From Geminocystis sp. NIES-3708 (lineage in GTDB: Bacteria > Cyanobacteriota > Cyanobacteriia > Cyanobacteriales > Cyanobacteriaceae): a stretch of 60,790 nt of DNA. Below, piece after piece: positions 46,471-56,745 of the stretch. The stretch is from NCBI RefSeq assembly GCF_001548095.1, contig NZ_AP014816.1, forward strand, positions 1-60,790. Direction: 5' to 3'. Below the pieces are notes generated by a model. It did no database searches. It worked only from the letters and a program-made list of their open reading frames with translations, and was not told the origin of the DNA. How positions within the stretch are numbered: the stretch's first letter is position 1; every line of letters starts with the position of its first letter. A program made the translations under genes and the position numbers.

Positions 46471-46872
46471 ATGAGTATCACCTATATTCCTGTCGCATTG
46501 CGTCGTTTGGTAGAAGAAAGGGCAAAATATCGGTGTGAATATTGTTTACTTTCTGCTAATTTATCTTTCTTTTCCCATGAAATTGACCACATTATTGCAG
46601 AAAAACATGGAGGTAAAACAGAAGCCAATAATTTAGCTTATACTTGTTGGCGTTGTAACCAATATAAGGGAACAGATTTAGGCTCATTTGATCCACAAAC
46701 AGGGGATTTTTGTTTTCTTTTTAATCCTCGTATTCAAGAATGGGATAAACATTTTGAAGTTAATAATTTCCAGATGTTAGGATTGACAGCGATCGGACGA
46801 ACAACGGTAAAATTACTTCAATTGAATAATGATGAACGCATAGCAGAAAGAGAAAGATTATCACAAATTTAG
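46471..46872 (+). CDS. HNH endonuclease
   Basis: 133 residues. The HNH domain has zinc cysteines in YRCEYC and CWRCNQ, and the catalytic block FSHEIDHIIAEKHGGKTEAN. It should cut DNA. Coupled to the upstream small gene by a 3-base gap. It lies in front of the leader (46870) of the DUF1156 gene. Confidence 0.88.
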   Translation: MSITYIPVALRRLVEERAKYRCEYCLLSANLSFFSHEIDHIIAEKHGGKTEANNLAYTCWRCNQYKGTDLGSFDPQTGDFCFLFNPRIQEWDKHFEVNNFQMLGLTAIGRTTVKLLQLNNDERIAERERLSQI

Positions 46873-46940
46873 CCCGATTTTGCTTTACACTTAAAATAAT
46901 TACAAGTGCTAAAGTTTATGAGTGACGATCGCCGCCTAAT
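46870..46940 (+). repeat. Leader repeat, copy C, before the DUF1156 gene
   Basis: TAGCCCGATTTTGCTTTACA, then CTTAAAATAATTACAAGTGC and TAAAGTTTATG. This is the copy that precedes an intact gene; copies A and B (45285, 45960) lead into short remnants. Confidence 0.75.
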
Positions 46941-49900
46941 AGAAGACTATATCCCCATAGCCGAAATATCCAAAGAATCCGCTAGAGAAAAATCGATTCG
47001 CAAAGGACATATTTCGACACTACATTTATGGTGGGCAAGACGACCATTAGTAGCGGCACGGGCGGCAGTTTATGCTTCCCTTATTCGGGCACCCGAAACT
47101 CCCCAAAAACGCACGGCATTAAGTAAGGCGATGATTGACTTGTGTAAGTGGGAAGCGGACGAGAATACCATAAACAAAGCGAGAAAGAGTATTTTAGAAG
47201 CACAGCGAGACAGATTGGGTTTACCTGCTAATACCCCCTTAAAAGAAGTACCACCGCCCAAAGTGTTGGATATGTTTGCAGGAGGGGGAGCGATACCTTT
47301 GGAGTCGTTGCGGTTAGGGTGTGAAACCTACGCAGTGGATTTAAACCCCGTTGCCCATATCATCGAACTTTGTACTCTGGTTTATCCTCAAAAATACGGT
47401 AAGCCATTAGCTACGGAAGTGGAAAAGTGGGGTAATTGGGTAATTGAGAAAGTTAGGGCAGAAATTGACGATTTATACCCAGAGATTAAGATAGGAGAAG
47501 ATATAAAGCCTTCCCATGAGCAAGGAGAGTTAGATTTAGGGAATGTAGTCAAAACTAAACCAAAACAGTTAAATTTTAGTTTATCCCAAAGGCTTGTACC
47601 CGTTGCCTATTTATGGACTCGCACGGTGAAATGTCCTAACCCTGAATGTGGGGCAGATGTACCTTTGGTGCGTCAAACTTGGCTTTGTAAGAAGTCGAAA
47701 AAGTATGTGGCTTTGAAAATCAGTCCTAATTATCAGACTAAGAAGGTAGAGTTTAAAGTGGTGGAAGCCACAACCGCTAAGGATTTGGGTTTTGATCCCT
47801 CCCTCGGTAGTTCACGGGGTAATTCTACTTGTCATCATTGTGGTACGACTATTAACGTTAAGCAAGTCAAAGAAGAAGGTAAGGCTGGAAGAATTGGACA
47901 TCAGTTAATGGCGATCGTCTGTACAACCCCTGACGCTCAGGGTAAAACTTATCTCTCTGCTAATGATTTTCAGCAATATATCCCTAATGAAGAAGCCATT
48001 AAGCAACGCTTAGAAAAACTTTGTCAAGATACTGGTTTAACTATTCCTGATGAACCTTTACCCGATTATGGAGTTTTAGGTTTTCGTGTACAACCCTACG
48101 GTTTAGTTAAATGGTATCAGTTATTTACATCCCGTCAGTTACTATCTTTGATGACGTTTGTTAAGTGGGTGCGGTTAGCTTATGAGGAAATGATGGGGGA
48201 TTCTGTCATGGCTAACGGTGATGGTGTCATGGCGGATGGTGATGATGTCATGGCGATCGATCGTGAAGCCATCTCGGAGTCTCTAAATAAAGGTGATTAC
48301 TTCGTTAACACTCGCAATGACGATAATGGTGTGATGGCGATCGAAGTGAAGCAATCTCAAGGTTTTTTACAGAATGAAGGGATTGCTTCGGGAGTGGGAA
48401 ACTTTACTAATGAAGAATTAACTGGAAATACCCCTCGCAATGATGGTAGTGATGTCATGGTAAACGACAGTGAAACCATCTCTGGGATTGCTTCGTTGCC
48501 TCCCAATGACAATAAAAATCGCTTCCTTAATACTCCCAATGACAATGAAAATAACACCTCTAACAATCCTAATGATAATGTGGCAGTCTCGAAAATTGCT
48601 ATGGCGATAAACAGTAATAATCATGGAGATAATATCGTTAAAGATTCCATTTTTAAAACTGGTAGTTGGCAATCTGAGGAAGAAAAACAAGAATTTGCAA
48701 AGGCAGTTACTACTTATTTAGGGATTCTTTGCGATCGCCTCACTGATTATAATAGCTCATTAACAAAATGGGGAAATAGTAGAGAAACAGTAGGAAACAC
48801 ATTTAGTCGCCAAGCCTTACCAATGGTATGGGATTTTACCGAAATAAACCCTATTGGTAATGCTTCTGGAAATGCAACAGGTGCTTTAGAATGGATAACT
48901 TCTGTTTTAAACAGAGAAGGCAGTAGTAAGGGAATAATCGATAATCTAAATCAGTCATTACAAACGAAAGTTAAGCAATCCCCACAACCATCAAATTATC
49001 AGGAGATTGCATCGGAAGGAATAAAAAGCAACAATAAAGAGTCACATTTTTTAAACCTTTCTCCCAATAACAACTTAATAAATTATAGTAAAGTTTATCG
49101 TGGTTCATCAATGGCTTTACCCTTAGAAAATAAATCATTAGATGGAATAGTAACAGATCCCCCTTACTTTGATAGTGTACCTTATGCTGACTTATCCGAT
49201 TACTTCTATGTATGGTTTAAGCGTAGTATTGGGCATCTTTATCCCGAACACTTCTCCAGTCAACTGACACCGAAGAAAAAAGAAGCAATCATGGAACCTT
49301 CACGCCATGGGGGAGATAAAAAAAAGGCATCTCAGGCTTATGAAAATATGATGCACCAAGCCTTCTGTGAAGCCAATCGAGTCTTAAAAGATGATGGAAT
49401 AATTGTCATTGTTTATGCCCATAAAACTACATCAGGTTGGACAACCTTAATAGACTCCCTAAGACGGGCTGGATTTATGATTACCGAAGCCTTCCCCCTT
49501 GATACTGAAATGGCTGCCAGATTAAGAGGACAAGATTCCGCCGCCCTAGCTTCCAGTATCTTCCTAGTTGTCCGTAAACGCATCCATGCAATAGTAGGCG
49601 ATTATGCCATGGACGTACACCCCCAATTAAGGGAAATAGTCCAAGAAAGAGTTAAAACTTTGATGAATGAGGGAGTTAGCGGTGCAGATCTCGTTATAGC
49701 TTGTGTTGGTGCAGGATTAAAAGCCTATACCCAATATGACACCGTAGAATTGCTCAACGGGGAAGAGTTAGAGGCTAGTACCTTCTTAGATGAAGTGCAG
49801 AAAGAAGTAGCGGAAACCATCCTCAAAGAAGTGTTAGGATGTGACCAAAAAGGCGTTTCTGCGGTGAATAAACCCACTCAATACTATATCTTAGCCCGTT

Positions 49901-50613
49901 ATGAATATGGGGAAGCGGTGGTGGAATTTGACGAAGCCAACACTTTAGTAAGGGGTGTCGGTGTGGAATTAGACGGCATTGGTGGCTTAACCGATGGTAA
50001 AACCGCCCTTGTGAAGAAAGATAAGAATAAAGTACAACTGCATAACTACCTAGACAAAGGAAAAAATGAAACCCTAGGCATTCGAGCGGATACTTTAGGC
50101 AAACAGGAATTTAACAAATCCTCGTCTTCGGGTAAGAGTGCTGGGGATGAGATTAATTCGTCTGTATTTGCTGACATTGCCACAGAAACCAATACTAAAC
50201 CGAAAAAAGGTCAAAAAGCTGATACTTCTGTGAAACGGAGTACAAGTTACGAACCTACCTTAATCGACATTTTGCACCGTTTATTATGGTTAGCAGAGCA
50301 TAAACCCTCAGAAATCAATAATTATCTTGCCCTAGCTCAACCAGATGGGAATAAACTTAAATTGGTAGCTCAATCCTTAGCAGGAAGAGCTTTAACAGGG
50401 AATGTTACCCCGTCACCCATAGCAGAAGGGGAAAAGAGAGAAAATAACGAGTCACTTGAAACGATTAATAGTAACGTAACCCGAAGTGCTGAACTAAGAG
50501 CTATAGATACATTATTAGCATCATGGAAGCGATCGAAGATAACTTATTCACCAGAGGAGGTGGTTAAATGTCTAAATGTCATTGCGACAATCCCTTTTGT
50601 CATTGCGAGGTAA
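46918..50613 (+). CDS. DUF1156 DNA adenine methylase with inserted low-complexity stretch
   Basis: About 1230 residues from ATG at 46918 (MSDDRRLIEDYIPIAEISKE). The start has the DUF1156 block (SIRKGHISTLHLWWARRPL), then a SAM-binding part (VLDMFAGGGAIPLESLRLG), a zinc ribbon (CPNPECGADVP, CHHCG) and the catalytic DPPYFDSVPYADLSDYFYVW late in the protein, all of a Class-1-like adenine methylase. Between the zinc ribbon and DPPY, residues about 425-580 are a low-complexity region (GVMADGDDVMAIDREAI and similar) that looks like in-frame REP-type repeats. The C-terminal end runs into another such repeat. The family occurs with DUF499 ATPases in defence clusters; only the methylase is whole here. 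Confidence 0.85.
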   Translation: MSDDRRLIEDYIPIAEISKESAREKSIRKGHISTLHLWWARRPLVAARAAVYASLIRAPETPQKRTALSKAMIDLCKWEADENTINKARKSILEAQRDRLGLPANTPLKEVPPPKVLDMFAGGGAIPLESLRLGCETYAVDLNPVAHIIELCTLVYPQKYGKPLATEVEKWGNWVIEKVRAEIDDLYPEIKIGEDIKPSHEQGELDLGNVVKTKPKQLNFSLSQRLVPVAYLWTRTVKCPNPECGADVPLVRQTWLCKKSKKYVALKISPNYQTKKVEFKVVEATTAKDLGFDPSLGSSRGNSTCHHCGTTINVKQVKEEGKAGRIGHQLMAIVCTTPDAQGKTYLSANDFQQYIPNEEAIKQRLEKLCQDTGLTIPDEPLPDYGVLGFRVQPYGLVKWYQLFTSRQLLSLMTFVKWVRLAYEEMMGDSVMANGDGVMADGDDVMAIDREAISESLNKGDYFVNTRNDDNGVMAIEVKQSQGFLQNEGIASGVGNFTNEELTGNTPRNDGSDVMVNDSETISGIASLPPNDNKNRFLNTPNDNENNTSNNPNDNVAVSKIAMAINSNNHGDNIVKDSIFKTGSWQSEEEKQEFAKAVTTYLGILCDRLTDYNSSLTKWGNSRETVGNTFSRQALPMVWDFTEINPIGNASGNATGALEWITSVLNREGSSKGIIDNLNQSLQTKVKQSPQPSNYQEIASEGIKSNNKESHFLNLSPNNNLINYSKVYRGSSMALPLENKSLDGIVTDPPYFDSVPYADLSDYFYVWFKRSIGHLYPEHFSSQLTPKKKEAIMEPSRHGGDKKKASQAYENMMHQAFCEANRVLKDDGIIVIVYAHKTTSGWTTLIDSLRRAGFMITEAFPLDTEMAARLRGQDSAALASSIFLVVRKRIHAIVGDYAMDVHPQLREIVQERVKTLMNEGVSGADLVIACVGAGLKAYTQYDTVELLNGEELEASTFLDEVQKEVAETILKEVLGCDQKGVSAVNKPTQYYILARYEYGEAVVEFDEANTLVRGVGVELDGIGGLTDGKTALVKKDKNKVQLHNYLDKGKNETLGIRADTLGKQEFNKSSSSGKSAGDEINSSVFADIATETNTKPKKGQKADTSVKRSTSYEPTLIDILHRLLWLAEHKPSEINNYLALAQPDGNKLKLVAQSLAGRALTGNVTPSPIAEGEKRENNESLETINSNVTRSAELRAIDTLLASWKRSKITYSPEEVVKCLNVIATIPFVIAR

Positions 50614-50655
50614 CGAAGCAATCTCTATCAGTCATTGTGAGGCACGAAGCAATAT
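50576..50655. repeat. REP-like repeat at the end of the methylase gene
   Basis: GTCATTGCGAGGTAACGAAG with CAATCTC, and again GTCATTGTGAGGCACGAAGC with AATATC. The pattern TCATTGCGAG...GAAGCAATCTC is a dispersed repeat type in cyanobacteria and other bacteria. The stop codon of the methylase (50611-50613) lies inside it, so the last residues (VIATIPFVIAR) are repeat-encoded. Confidence 0.75.
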
Positions 50656-50722
50656 CAAACAAATTAACTAACTAATAAAAATCACTATTAATCATAATTT
50701 AGTAAATAAAAAATATCATATT

Positions 50723-50941
50723 ATGAAACCTATCAAAGAAATTATTTTTTTAGTAGAAGAAGCCATAGAAGGTGGTTATACTGCCCAAGCATTAGGTGAA
50801 TCAATTTTCACAGAAGCTGAAACTCTTGAAGAATTAAAAATAGAAATTAAAGACGCTGTTAATTGTCATTTTATCGATGAAGAAATGCGTCCTCAAATAA
50901 TTCGTTTACATATTGTTAGAGATGAGGTAATAGCATCGTGA
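50723..50941 (+). CDS. hicB: HicB-like antitoxin
   Basis: 72 residues. The fold start IIFLVEEAIEGGYTAQALGE and EELKIEIKDAVNCHF are the usual HicB half-fold. No C-terminal DNA-binding domain is present, as in short HicB proteins. It overlaps HicA by 4 bases and precedes it. Confidence 0.85.
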   Translation: MKPIKEIIFLVEEAIEGGYTAQALGESIFTEAETLEELKIEIKDAVNCHFIDEEMRPQIIRLHIVRDEVIAS

Positions 50942-51180
50942 AAATCCCTAGAGATTTATCAAGTACAGACTTAATTAAAGCTCTCAAAAAACTTGGATAT
51001 AAAGTTAGTCATCAAACGGGGAGTCATATCCGTTTAACTACAGAAGAAAATGGGGAACATTATCTAACGATACCTGCTCATAATCCTTTAAAAATAGGAA
51101 CATTAAATTCTATCTTAAGAGATGTCGGAAATCACTTTAATTTAACTAAAAATGAATTAACTAATATACTTTTTCCTTGA
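50938..51180 (+). CDS. hicA: HicA mRNA interferase toxin
   Basis: 80 residues, starting at GTG 50938. The double-stranded-RNA-binding-like fold is seen in LIKALKKLGYKVSHQTGSHI, with the catalytic His in GSHIRL, and TIPAHNPLKIGTLNSILRDV. HicA cleaves mRNA and is held by HicB. Confidence 0.9.
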   Translation: MKIPRDLSSTDLIKALKKLGYKVSHQTGSHIRLTTEENGEHYLTIPAHNPLKIGTLNSILRDVGNHFNLTKNELTNILFP

Positions 51181-51249
51181 CATAATTTTCGACAAAATAA
51201 ACACTATAAAACAAAAATAATAACATTAAAATTTTAGGATTAAAAACCA

Positions 51250-51513
51250 ATGACAAATTTACAAATAAAAGAGAAAATTAATAACTATTTAGATAAATTG
51301 CCTACTTCTAAATTAGAGGAAATAGCGAGTTATATTGAGAGAATATATCAAGCCGAAGAATCTGAACATAAATCAACAAAACAACCATCAGAATTAGGTA
51401 AAAAATTAAGGGCGATTAGATCCGAAATTATCGCCCAAGGAGAACCTTTATTAACTGCTGAACAAGTAGAAATAGAGAAAAGAATTAGACAAGGAGAATA
51501 TCAGGAAAATTAA
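51250..51513 (+). CDS. VapB-like antitoxin
   Basis: 87 residues, mostly helical. It starts MTNLQIKEKINNYLDKLPTS and ends KRIRQGEYQEN. The start resembles small antitoxins with LxxLPxxKLxEIxxYIE, and it precedes a PIN protein by 18 bases, so it is probably the antitoxin of that pair. Confidence 0.65.
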   Translation: MTNLQIKEKINNYLDKLPTSKLEEIASYIERIYQAEESEHKSTKQPSELGKKLRAIRSEIIAQGEPLLTAEQVEIEKRIRQGEYQEN

Positions 51514-51531
51514 TAAATTAATTAACTAATT

Positions 51532-51939
51532 ATGATCAAGACTTTTATTGACTCAGGAGTATTAATTTTTGCCGCTAGAGGTGAAGGAGAATTAGCAGAA
51601 AAAGCCTTATCAATATTGGAAGACTCAGACAGAGAATTTGCCTCCAGTATTTTTATTCAATTAGAGATATTACCTAAAGCTATTTATAATAAAAAACAAA
51701 CCGAAATCAATTTTTATAACACTTATTTTGAAGCAGTATCTTATTGGGCTACAGACTTAGAAAAGATTATTAAACAAGGATTAGAAGAAGCTAGTAACTA
51801 TAGTACGGGTGCGATGGATTCCCTTCATATTGCTTCAGCTAAATTACTTGAAGTTGATGAATTTATTACTAACGAAAAACCCAATAAATCTATTCATCGT
51901 AGTCAAAGCATAAACATTATTTCTCTGTATGATTTATAA
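51532..51939 (+). CDS. PIN-domain toxin, VapC-like
   Basis: 135 residues. PIN acidic residues are visible: Asp in MIKTFIDSGVLIFAARG, Glu in IFIQLEILPKA and Asp in TGAMDSLHIASAKL. PIN toxins cut RNA. Paired with the antitoxin just upstream. The next 220 bases (51940-52161) are non-coding, with GGTAATGATGCGTAACTTC near 52063, related to a word near 18718. Confidence 0.8.
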   Translation: MIKTFIDSGVLIFAARGEGELAEKALSILEDSDREFASSIFIQLEILPKAIYNKKQTEINFYNTYFEAVSYWATDLEKIIKQGLEEASNYSTGAMDSLHIASAKLLEVDEFITNEKPNKSIHRSQSINIISLYDL

Positions 51940-52161
51940 ATTAGGATTAAAATAAATAAAAATCACTGATTAAACTTTTTATAAGGGATAAAACTTATGC
52001 ACTAACAACGAGATTTTATCATTCCTAGACAAGCTCAAAATCCCTAAACCTAAATTTTTTGGTAATGATGCGTAACTTCTAAAGAGAGAAAGATTAGTAC
52101 TTTAATAAAAAAGACTACAATAGTTTTAATAAAGTTATTAAAAAATTTAAAATGATTGAGA

Positions 52162-52575
52162 ATGTACGAAGTAGATACTCAACTAGCTGGTAAAAATATT
52201 TTTACTTATGCACCTAAAGGAAATAAATCATATTCTGAACAAGATATTGCTCAATATTTAAAGAAATTTAAACTTTGCGATGCTTTGAGATTAATTGGAG
52301 AAATATCATATCAAATTTTAAAATCTTCAAAACAATCAAAAATACATATAGAAGGAATACCTATTTTTGATGGTGTTCTTGCCTATATAGCAATGCTATT
52401 AATAGAAAATTCCAATGATTATCGAAGTGAAAATTTAACTATGAATAATCTATTACAAGCTATAGATATGTATTTTGGATTAAAAGACCCTTTTGAAGAT
52501 ACAGGAGAAAATCCTGAAAGTTGTCTAATAAGATTTGGATCTACTCAACTCAATTATGAAAGAGAATTGCGTCAT
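52162..52575 (+). pseudogene. 5' part of a PD-(D/E)XK-like nuclease gene, cut by Tn3
   Basis: ATG at 52162 opens MYEVDTQLAGKNIFTYAPKG and runs 138 codons to the transposon at 52576. The frame continues only with transposon codons (HGGNIGFVQPSATSKNLVK). Joined to 56746-57915 it forms a 527-codon gene. The N-terminal half is helical and not recognised. Confidence 0.85.
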
Positions 52576-52788
52576 GGCGGAAACATAGGGTTCGTGCAAC
52601 CAAGTGCAACTTCAAAAAACTTGGTTAAAATCGGTCATTTTTTAGCCCTAATTGATAAGTTATTTAAATCTAACTTGCCCATTTTCACCTATTTATAGGC
52701 AAGTCATTTAAAATAGGTAGTATGAGGAGTTAATTTTCCGTCCCTGAATAGAGTCCAACCAAACATTATTTATGAGCAAGTTTAAATT

Positions 52789-53373
52789 ATGTCACCCTCA
52801 GCACCCCCTCTACCAATACCTAATAGTCAAAAACGCACTCGTGAATATCTTTTCCCACAAGAAGTATCTGCCATGATCCAAGCCGCAAAAAGAATTGGAC
52901 GACATGGACTGCGAGATTCTACTCTTATTTTAATGGCTTATCGACACGGATTACGAGTGTCAGAGTTAATAAGTCTGCAATGGGAGCAAATTGATTTTAC
53001 TAATGCAACCATCCACATTAATCGGCTCAAACATGGTGTTAGCTCAATTCATCCTCTTAGAGGTATTGAATTAAGAGCCTTACGGCAGCTACAACGTCAA
53101 TATCCCCATTCATCATATTTATTTGTGTCCGAACATAAAACAGTTATAGCAGCAGCTACTGCTAGAGGAATTATTGAACGTGCGGGAAAGGAAGCCAACT
53201 TACCTTTTAGTGTTCATCCTCATATGTTACGTCATAGCTGTGGTTTTTATTTAGCGAGTCAAGGTTATGATACCAGAGTAATTCAGGCTTACTTAGGGCA
53301 TAAAAACATTCAGCATACAGTTCGTTATACCGAAATCTCACCAAAACGTTTTCAGAGTTTCTGGATGGATTAA
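52789..53373 (+). CDS. Tyrosine recombinase of the Tn3-type transposon
   Basis: 194 residues, short, as in FimB/FimE- and TnpI-type enzymes. Catalytic residues: Arg in YRHGLRVSELISLQW, HPHMLRHSCGFYLAS (HxxR), His in YLGHKNIQHT, and Tyr in VRYTEISPKRF. It would resolve the transposon cointegrate. It is transcribed towards the transposase gene. The 156 bases in between (53374-53529) may hold the recombination site, but I could not define it. Confidence 0.88.
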   Translation: MSPSAPPLPIPNSQKRTREYLFPQEVSAMIQAAKRIGRHGLRDSTLILMAYRHGLRVSELISLQWEQIDFTNATIHINRLKHGVSSIHPLRGIELRALRQLQRQYPHSSYLFVSEHKTVIAAATARGIIERAGKEANLPFSVHPHMLRHSCGFYLASQGYDTRVIQAYLGHKNIQHTVRYTEISPKRFQSFWMD

Positions 53374-53529
53374 AACAGATTAGTGATAATAATTTAGACT
53401 TCTCCAGAAAAGATTTTGGCGTTGTCTGGTAGTAAGGGTTTCAACCCTCCTAAATTGTCAATTATTGGAGATGTCTATTGATTCAAATGATAAATACAAA
53501 AAATGAGTTGATGAGGGCATTATAAACGC

Positions 53530-56488
53530 CTAAGAAAGTAATACTATACGTTCATTAAGATCTAACTTAAACGTACCATAGGGATTAACATGACTAAAAA
53601 TCAAAGGGGTAATTGCCCGTAAATCACCTTGATGAAGCCTTGAATGCCAATGAGATTGAGCTAAAACCTGTTGAATCATTAAAGTATTAACATAGACTAA
53701 ACAAATTTGTAATAAATGTAGAGACAATACTGATAACTCTTGACTTTCCAAGCGATTAGAGGCAAATTCACCACCTTTACCGTAGAAGATAAAATCATTA
53801 ACACCATTCCATCTTTCCACCACATTCAAACCTTCATTAATTTCCCTTCTAATAGCTTCTGAATTCAAATATTCACTCAGGAAAATGGTTTTCACTGCCC
53901 TACCTAACTCCAACAAAGCCAAATAAGTAGGATGTTTCAAGGCTGAGCGATTAAATCGTTTTAAAATAGCTTCAGTTTCTGCTGTACCTAATCTTAAGGC
54001 TGTAGCATATTTTACCATCTGGTCATATTGTTGGCGAATTAAATCCCAATTAATTGGGCGAGTCAGAATCGGTTGTAAATGAGAATAGCTATTACTTTGA
54101 CCAACATCAGGAAGATATAACCTTTGTACCTTAATCCTCTTGAGTCGAGGCATTAACTGAAATCCTAGTAAATGACTAAAAGCAAACGCTACTTCACTTT
54201 GTCCATGACTATCAACATAGTTTTTCTTGACATCCATATCAGTACAATGACGTAAAACCCCTTCAATCATGGCTGCCACTTCCGATGAAGATACGGTTTT
54301 TAACTGAGAATAAATGCAAGTAGATTTCTTTTCCACGTGCCAATAAATCATAACCCCACGTCCACCATAACGCAGATGATATTGACTCATTAAGTTTTGC
54401 TCCCATGAACCGAAATGCTTACTATCACTCGCACAAGTGGTAGTTCCTTCTCCCCAGATTTCAGGATTACGAATCTCAAAAATAGCATTAACCACCGAGG
54501 CTATAGCACTTCTAAGTTGGTCTTTTTGAATGTAGCGACGGCGTACATAAAGTAAATCATGATAATTTTCGCCATTTATACCCGTATTAATGCGTTTTAA
54601 ACCAGTATTCGTTCCCATGCCATAAATACAGAGCAATAATCGTTTTTGCAAACTTTCTCTCTCAATAATCTCTCTTGTTCCCATACTCTTAAAGTTTTGG
54701 GTAAAATTAACTCGTAAGTCAGTTTCTTTGAGAATGTCTAGTAAACTGGTATTGTGCCATTGGTTATTGATTTCTCCTTTAATATGTTGTAGGTTAGGAG
54801 GTTCATCGACTGGTTCAAAGGGACTAACTCTAATTAAGCCATTTTTATCACCGATAATTTTAACGCCTGTATTGTTAGGCATATCTTGGTTAAGTTTTTC
54901 TAATCCAAATCTCATTTGCTGTTGTAGTCCAGTAATAAAGGATTCAACATTTTCAGGAAGTTTTAATGCTTGATAGTATAAGATACGATTGTGTTCAAAA
55001 TCCGTGGGTAAATCTTCATCGGGGTTACGGTAACGATCTGCTTCTACTACCCAAATTTCTTTACAGGTTAGTCTTTCTTTAAGGGCTTGTAGAACAATAA
55101 TTTCATAGTTAATGCGGTTAATCCTTTCTTTGCCGTCATCGGTTTTTTCAATAATAATATCTTTCCAACCTACTTTTAATACACCTTCAATGGGTATTTT
55201 TTCTTCCAAATCGTAATATTTAGTTTTACTATCAGTGTATTTTTTAAGCAGTTCTAAGGCTAAAATTATGGGGCGGTGGATGTCATTATTAGAGCGAAAT
55301 TCCAGCACTTCTAATAATTGGGGTATCATCCGACGATAATGGGTAGCAAAGGAACTACGCATAACAGTATGAACTTTTTGGCGATATGCTGTATTGGTGG
55401 ATTTATATTCTTTGACGAGGTTTAAGAGAGTTTCTTGACTGACAACGGGATAAACTACGGTTTGAATGACTCCTTCTGGATTAGCTAGGGCTACTTCGGC
55501 AATACGAAAAAGGATATTAGTTTTTCCATTTACCAGTTTAAAGTCTTCAATCAGTTCTTTTTGGATGCGTTTTTCAGCTCTCGTGCCAATGCGTTTAATA
55601 ATTGAGATGAGAATTTCAATAAGATTATCGGTAATTTCTTGACTACGTTGATGACAAAAAGCACTCATTAATGTGTAGCGTATTGGTTCAGAATGTTGTC
55701 GTAAGTCATAGGGAGATTCTGTGGCGGCTCTTTGACGGTATTTTTGAATGATTTTGGCGGATATTCCTTGAAATAAATCTGTGGATAATCCTACGGCTCG
55801 AATTCGTTTTAGTTTTTCAATTTCTGTGAGAAAGGTATCTAAGCCCACTGGACCTGGATCTGTTTTAATAAATGCAAAGTCGGAGGTTTTTAGTTTTGGC
55901 GAAGATGTTGATTCATCTTCATTATTGTCATCGGTTTTGAGAAGAATATCAATTTGCTCTTTGATTATCGTGGTTAATTTTGATGTTACCTGATTACAGC
56001 ATTGACTTTCCGATACTGATAAAGCATGACGAATTAAGCGTTCAATTTGTTTTTCTGTAGGTGATTCAAGTAGTAATTCACGAAACTTTTTATAAACAAT
56101 TTCTTTAATAGACTCAAATTTTTGCTCGCCCTTGAATAATTTCCGCAATCAGCCAATCACTTATAGTAGAACAATCTTCAAGGGTAGCAATTTTAAAGTT
56201 GAATAAAATACGAATTTCAACTCTATAAGCTTTAGCAGAACGCCCTTGCCAATTATAATCGAAATAAGTTTTGGGGGAAATATTTAACTGATTAGAAATG
56301 TAAGCGATGACCTGCTCTGGTATTTCGGAGGGATAATCGGGAAAATGAGCCATTAATTGGAAATATTTGAGAAAAACAACAAATCCGATTTTATTTGCTT
56401 CTCGTTTTTGGTTAACCAGTTCTAATTCGGAAGGAATTAAAGTCCAATTTTCAATTAACTCTTCTGTTTTCCAGTTTTTCTTAAGCAT
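53530..56488 (-). pseudogene. tnpA: Tn3-family transposase, one frameshift near the N-terminus
   Basis: The first frame (56488 to 56114) gives the N-terminal domain MLKKNWKTEELIENWTLIPS and so on to IIQGRAKI. The rest (872 codons) continues in another frame ([18 protein letters not shown]). The break is at GCAAAAATTTGAG on the coding strand: removing one A of the run of five would join the frames. The long frame holds the DDE triad: [28 protein letters not shown] and [11 protein letters not shown]. The joined protein is about 985 residues, the usual length. Slippage on the A-run could allow a little product. Confidence 0.88.
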
Positions 56489-56745
56489 TCATTCTTTTGT
56501 AACTAAGCAATCAATAAGAATAGTAGAAAAAGGGATCATGTTTCTTTTTCTATCAATTTTTGTTAATTGCATAGTACGTCTTATTTGTCAAATGTACTTT
56601 TATATTTATATATGTAAAACTTATTAATAAGTCATAATACTCTATGAAATAAAAAATGAAGATAAAATGGCTGAAATACCTCCATTTCAATAGCTAAAGT
56701 TGTAAGTTGCACTTGGTTGCACGAACCCTATGTTTCCGCCGTCAT

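Larger units (their letters stand above)
52576..56740. mobile_element. Tn3-family transposon with perfect 37-bp ends
   Basis: The left end, 52576-52612, starts GGCGGAAACATAGGGTTCGT; the right end, 56704-56740, is its exact reverse complement ending in CCTATGTTTCCGCC. GTCAT flanks both sides (52571-52575 and 56741-56745), a 5-bp duplication as in Tn3. The 4165-bp element carries a tyrosine recombinase (TnpI-like resolution gene) and a transposase with one frameshift. No cargo gene is present. Ends of the same type occur at 27340-27376, and related ends at 26763-27130. Confidence 0.95.

Noticed and set aside
46918-50613. A full DUF1156/DUF499 defence system
   Set aside because: Only the methylase is present whole; the ATPase and helicase partners are absent or in pieces, so the full system cannot be claimed.
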